This document shows positions 31,277 through 33,546 of a DNA stretch of 33,546 bases, piece after piece; position 1 is the stretch's first letter, and each line of letters starts with the position of its first letter. The stretch lies in NCBI GenBank assembly GCA_937915565.1, contig CALDMH010000051.1, forward strand, positions 1-33,546. Direction: 5' to 3'. A program made the position numbers and the translations under genes. Source of the stretch: an uncultured Clostridia bacterium. Lineage in GTDB: Bacteria > Bacillota > Clostridia > Christensenellales > Borkfalkiaceae. Below the pieces are notes generated by a model, which saw nothing but the letters and a program-made list of their open reading frames with translations, ran no database searches and was not told where the DNA came from.

Positions 31277-31460
31277 TTAAAACCCAAAGGGGAAACCCGA
31301 ACGAGGGTTATTTAAACATCAAACAAATTGTTTAAAATCCAGATTATGGCTGTTTAAACGTTGAACAAACTGTTAAAAACCCCAAAGGGCAGTTTAAACG
31401 CCGAACGAACTGTTTAAAACCCGAACGAGGGCAGTTTAAACGCCGAACGAACTGTTTAAA
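31275..31460. repeat. Helically phased GTTTAAA array in the 276-base gap 31217-31492
   Basis: Nine GTTTAAA elements (two with one substitution) start at 31275, 31310, 31330, 31352, 31372, 31392, 31412, 31434 and 31454. After the first step they are spaced 20 or 22 bases, about two helical turns. Larger units of 42, 40 and 42 bases plus a partial last copy combine GTTTAAAC, CCGAACGAAC and CCCGAACGAGGG. Because GTTTAAAC is its own reverse complement, any two copies could pair as hairpins in RNA. No clear sigma-A promoter is visible in it. Confidence 0.85.
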
Positions 31461-31461
31461 C

Positions 31462-31479
31462 CCCGAAAACGCTTTCGGG
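31462..31479 (+). other. Stem-loop just before the RBS of the small LRR lipoprotein
   Basis: CCCGAAA-ACGC-TTTCGGG is a perfect 7-bp hairpin ending one base before the GAGAGG ribosome binding site. It could modulate translation or protect the 5' end of a processed transcript. Confidence 0.55.
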
Positions 31480-31492
31480 AGAGGACGTTTAT

Positions 31493-32455
31493 ATGAGAAA
31501 AACACTTGCTTTTATTTTAAGTTTATTATGTTTCGCTTTGTTTCTTACGGCCGTCGGTTGCGCTAACGCGGGCGGCGGTAGCGGAAATGCCGACGGAGAA
31601 AAGGAATTTACCGTTGAGTTTAAACAAAGCGGAAAGCCGTCCGTTATCGTAAAAGCCAAGGACGGCGAAAAAATTTCAGAAGTCGCCGCGCCTGAAAGCG
31701 AGGGCGAAGGGCTTGTCAGCGAATGGAATTTCGATTTTGAAAAGCCTGTCAGGAAGAGCGAAACCGTAGAGGTTATTTCTTACACCGAGGGCGTTTCGTT
31801 CGCATTGTCGTTCAAGGGCGACGGTTACACCGTTTCGCCTTACACGGGCGAATCGCCGAGCGTTACTTTGCCCGACTATTATAAGGGTCTTCCCGTAACG
31901 GGAATTTCGTCGTCGGCGTTTTCGGGTAATAACAATATCACTTTCGTGAAGATGCCCGCGCAATTAAAAACAATCGGCGAGCACGCGTTTTATTATTGCG
32001 TAAATCTCGTTTCCGCGGAAATTCCCGAAACGGTGGAGAAAATCGGCGCGTCGGCGTTCGATTCGTGCGTAAAGCTTGTCAATTTCAAGCTTCCTCCCAA
32101 ACTCACGGTGGTTTCAAAAAGGCTCACCGTCGGGCATACTTATTCTTTTATCGAAGTTCCCGAGGGGGTTACGACGATTGAGGAATACGCCTTCGCAAGC
32201 GATATAACGAGCATAGTTTTGCCTCGTTCGCTTGAAAAAATCGAATTCGTGGGGCTTTGGGCAAAGCTTTGGGTAATTTATTACAAGGGCGATAAAACCG
32301 ATTGGTCGCTTATAGAAATTTCGGATAAGGAATATAACGGTTTTTCCGCGTTGTCCGTAACGAAAAAGGCGGCAATCTACTATTATTCGGAAGAAAAGCC
32401 TGCACAAGAGGGCAATTACTGGCATTATGAGGACGGGAACGTCGTTAAATGGTGA
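31493..32455 (+). CDS. BspA-like LRR lipoprotein
   Basis: This 320-residue lipoprotein (AVGC, Cys23) has a Gly-rich linker and a small beta domain (about 35-95), then LRR_5-type repeats (about 105-265). The repeats include LPDYYKGLPVTGISSSAFSG, MPAQLKTIGEHAFYYC, IPETVEKIGASAFDSC and VPEGVTTIEEYAF. It ends YYYSEEKPAQEGNYWHYEDG followed by NVVKW, matching the C-termini of the two giant lipoproteins. It is a probable surface ligand binder of the same group but lacks the H..DG.C..CG modules. GGGAGAGG precedes ATG. It lies downstream of the GTTTAAA array, so its expression may be set separately from the giant lipoproteins. Confidence 0.9.
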   Translation: MRKTLAFILSLLCFALFLTAVGCANAGGGSGNADGEKEFTVEFKQSGKPSVIVKAKDGEKISEVAAPESEGEGLVSEWNFDFEKPVRKSETVEVISYTEGVSFALSFKGDGYTVSPYTGESPSVTLPDYYKGLPVTGISSSAFSGNNNITFVKMPAQLKTIGEHAFYYCVNLVSAEIPETVEKIGASAFDSCVKLVNFKLPPKLTVVSKRLTVGHTYSFIEVPEGVTTIEEYAFASDITSIVLPRSLEKIEFVGLWAKLWVIYYKGDKTDWSLIEISDKEYNGFSALSVTKKAAIYYYSEEKPAQEGNYWHYEDGNVVKW

Positions 32456-32459
32456 AAAG

Positions 32460-33546
32460 ATGATTAGAGAAACGAACGTTTCAAAATTTGAAAAACTTGC
32501 CGTAAAACCTTACAAGGACGGCAAAATATGGAGCGACGCTTTTCGTTACGCTCTTAAAAATTATGAAAAAATAACCGTTCCCGCAGGGAAATATTATATC
32601 GACAAATCGCTCGTTTTATCTTCGGATACGGAGATAGTTGCCGACAAAAATGCCGAAATCATACTTATAAAAGGCGTAAAAACGCTGCTTTTAAGGAATA
32701 AGAGCGTCATCGACGGTTCTGATAAACCGATTCCGAAAGAAGCAAAAAAGGACGAAAATATCTCGATAATCGGCGGCGTTTGGGGCGAGGAGAACGACGA
32801 ACGGCTCGGCTACGGCGCAAGCGGTTGTTTCGACGATGAAAATTCTATGGTCGGCGTTTCAACCTGTTTTTTGTTCAGCAACGCAAAAAACGTCGCGCTG
32901 AAAAATCTAGTTTTCAAAAATACCGCGGGATTTGCCGTCCAGATAGGAAATATAAGCGATTTTACGATTGAAAACGTGCGCTTCGACGGGTGTTTTGCCG
33001 ACGGCTTGCATATCAACGGCGGAACGAAAAACGGAACGGTGAAAAATCTTTCCGGCCACACGGAGGACGACCTTATCGCGCTTAACGCTTACGATTGGGA
33101 TAATTCTTCCATAAATTTCGGAAGCATAGAGAACCTTACGGTGGACGGCGTGACGTGCGAAACGAGCGGAAACGTTCATAAATCCGTTCGTATTCAACCG
33201 GGGATTTATCCTTATAAAAACGGCGGAAAAGAGGATTGTTTCGTTAAAAATCTCACGATAAAAAACGTTTCGGGCGTTGCTTGTTTCAAAATGTATTTGC
33301 AAACGCCCGCTTATTCTTCCGTTCCCGAAAAGAACGTCGGCGTCGGCAAAATGGAAAACGTGGTTTTCGAGAACGTTTCGGCGGACACCCGCGAGCCTGT
33401 GGATAAACAACCCAATTACCTCGGCGGCAATCCTATAACGGGGAATTTTGCAACGTTCGAGGTGGGGAGCAACGTCAAAGGGCTTACTTTCCGCAACGTG
33501 AAAACGCTTTTAAATAAGGCAAAATATCCCAACTCTTACTTTTTAA
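32460..33546 (+). CDS. Right-handed parallel beta-helix protein, GH28/pectate-lyase-like (partial)
   Basis: An open frame of 362 codons runs from ATG 32460 off the window end; the 3' part is missing. The N-terminus (ITVPAGKYYIDKSLVLSSDTEIVADKNAEIIL) is the entry cap of GH28-type and pectate-lyase-superfamily beta helices. Repeating coils follow (NVALKNLVFKNTAGFAVQIGNISDFTIENVRFDGCFADGLHING). The segment HTEDDLIALNA (about residues 201-211) parallels the G.DD.IA.. catalytic region of GH28 enzymes. It has no signal peptide, so it is probably cytoplasmic and acts on imported oligosaccharides, unlike most pectinases. It starts 4 bases after the LRR lipoprotein stop, with only a weak SD (GGTG). 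The exact substrate is unknown. Confidence 0.82.
   Translation, partial: MIRETNVSKFEKLAVKPYKDGKIWSDAFRYALKNYEKITVPAGKYYIDKSLVLSSDTEIVADKNAEIILIKGVKTLLLRNKSVIDGSDKPIPKEAKKDENISIIGGVWGEENDERLGYGASGCFDDENSMVGVSTCFLFSNAKNVALKNLVFKNTAGFAVQIGNISDFTIENVRFDGCFADGLHINGGTKNGTVKNLSGHTEDDLIALNAYDWDNSSINFGSIENLTVDGVTCETSGNVHKSVRIQPGIYPYKNGGKEDCFVKNLTIKNVSGVACFKMYLQTPAYSSVPEKNVGVGKMENVVFENVSADTREPVDKQPNYLGGNPITGNFATFEVGSNVKGLTFRNVKTLLNKAKYPNSYFL

Noticed and set aside
31275..31460. CRISPR array reading of the GTTTAAA repeats
   Set aside because: The periodic element is only 7-8 bases, steps are 20-22 bases, intervening sequences are themselves repeated rather than unique spacers, and no cas gene is in the window.

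Overview
The window reads as chromosome from an uncultured gut-type Gram-positive bacterium, most likely a Clostridia-class Bacillota. This is inference. It rests on strong AGGAGG-type ribosome binding sites, near-consensus sigma-A promoters with 17-base spacers, lipobox lipoproteins, no outer-membrane genes, a CUT1 sugar transporter without its own ATPase, an ECF S-component, and BspA-like leucine-rich-repeat lipoproteins. I saw no rRNA, tRNA, CRISPR array, transposase or phage gene.

Layout. (1) 1-2221: the 3' end of an amidohydrolase gene (NagA-like). Then an AraC-family regulator (-) and a Gfo/Idh/MocA oxidoreductase (+) diverge from promoters that appear to share one palindromic -35 hexamer. 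(2) 2271-5630: an operon of two aldo/keto reductases with C-terminal 2x[4Fe-4S] domains, an ECF S-component and a DUF1893 protein. It ends in a perfect 19-bp stem terminator. (3) 5723-10466, all on the minus strand: a short DtxR-type regulator with iron-type ligands, a MacB/FtsX-like ABC exporter (ATPase plus permease), a 40-residue membrane peptide, an HMA-domain metal-binding protein and a TetR regulator. A 16-bp palindrome sits in front of the HMA operon. Two dyads overlap the tetR -10 element. (4) 10570-13790: a GH78 alpha-L-rhamnosidase (+) convergent with a second AraC regulator (-), whose consensus promoter predicts a leaderless mRNA. (5) 13842-33546: a long plus-strand run. It holds a secreted metallophosphoesterase, a CUT1 solute-binding protein and two permeases, an Ig-domain secreted protein, a DUF4838 glycosidase-like lipoprotein, a BIG2 lipoprotein, two giant lipoproteins built from seven copies of a ~215-residue LRR-like module, a smaller LRR lipoprotein, and a parallel beta-helix (GH28-like) protein that runs off the window.

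How it works together (inference). Regions 4 and 5 look like a Gram-positive glycan-utilisation locus. Surface lipoproteins would bind or process a complex polysaccharide, the CUT1 transporter would import oligosaccharides, and the apparently cytoplasmic GH78 and beta-helix enzymes would finish degradation under AraC control. Rhamnosidase plus a GH28-like fold hints at a pectin or rhamnogalacturonan-type substrate, but this is not proven. Region 3 looks like a metal-linked ABC export system, and region 2 like a redox/cofactor-uptake operon. The most unusual DNA is a ~186-bp intergenic array of GTTTAAA elements at 20-22-bp steps (31275-31460). Next in interest are the tandem and inter-gene LRR-module duplications and the shared -35 divergent promoter.
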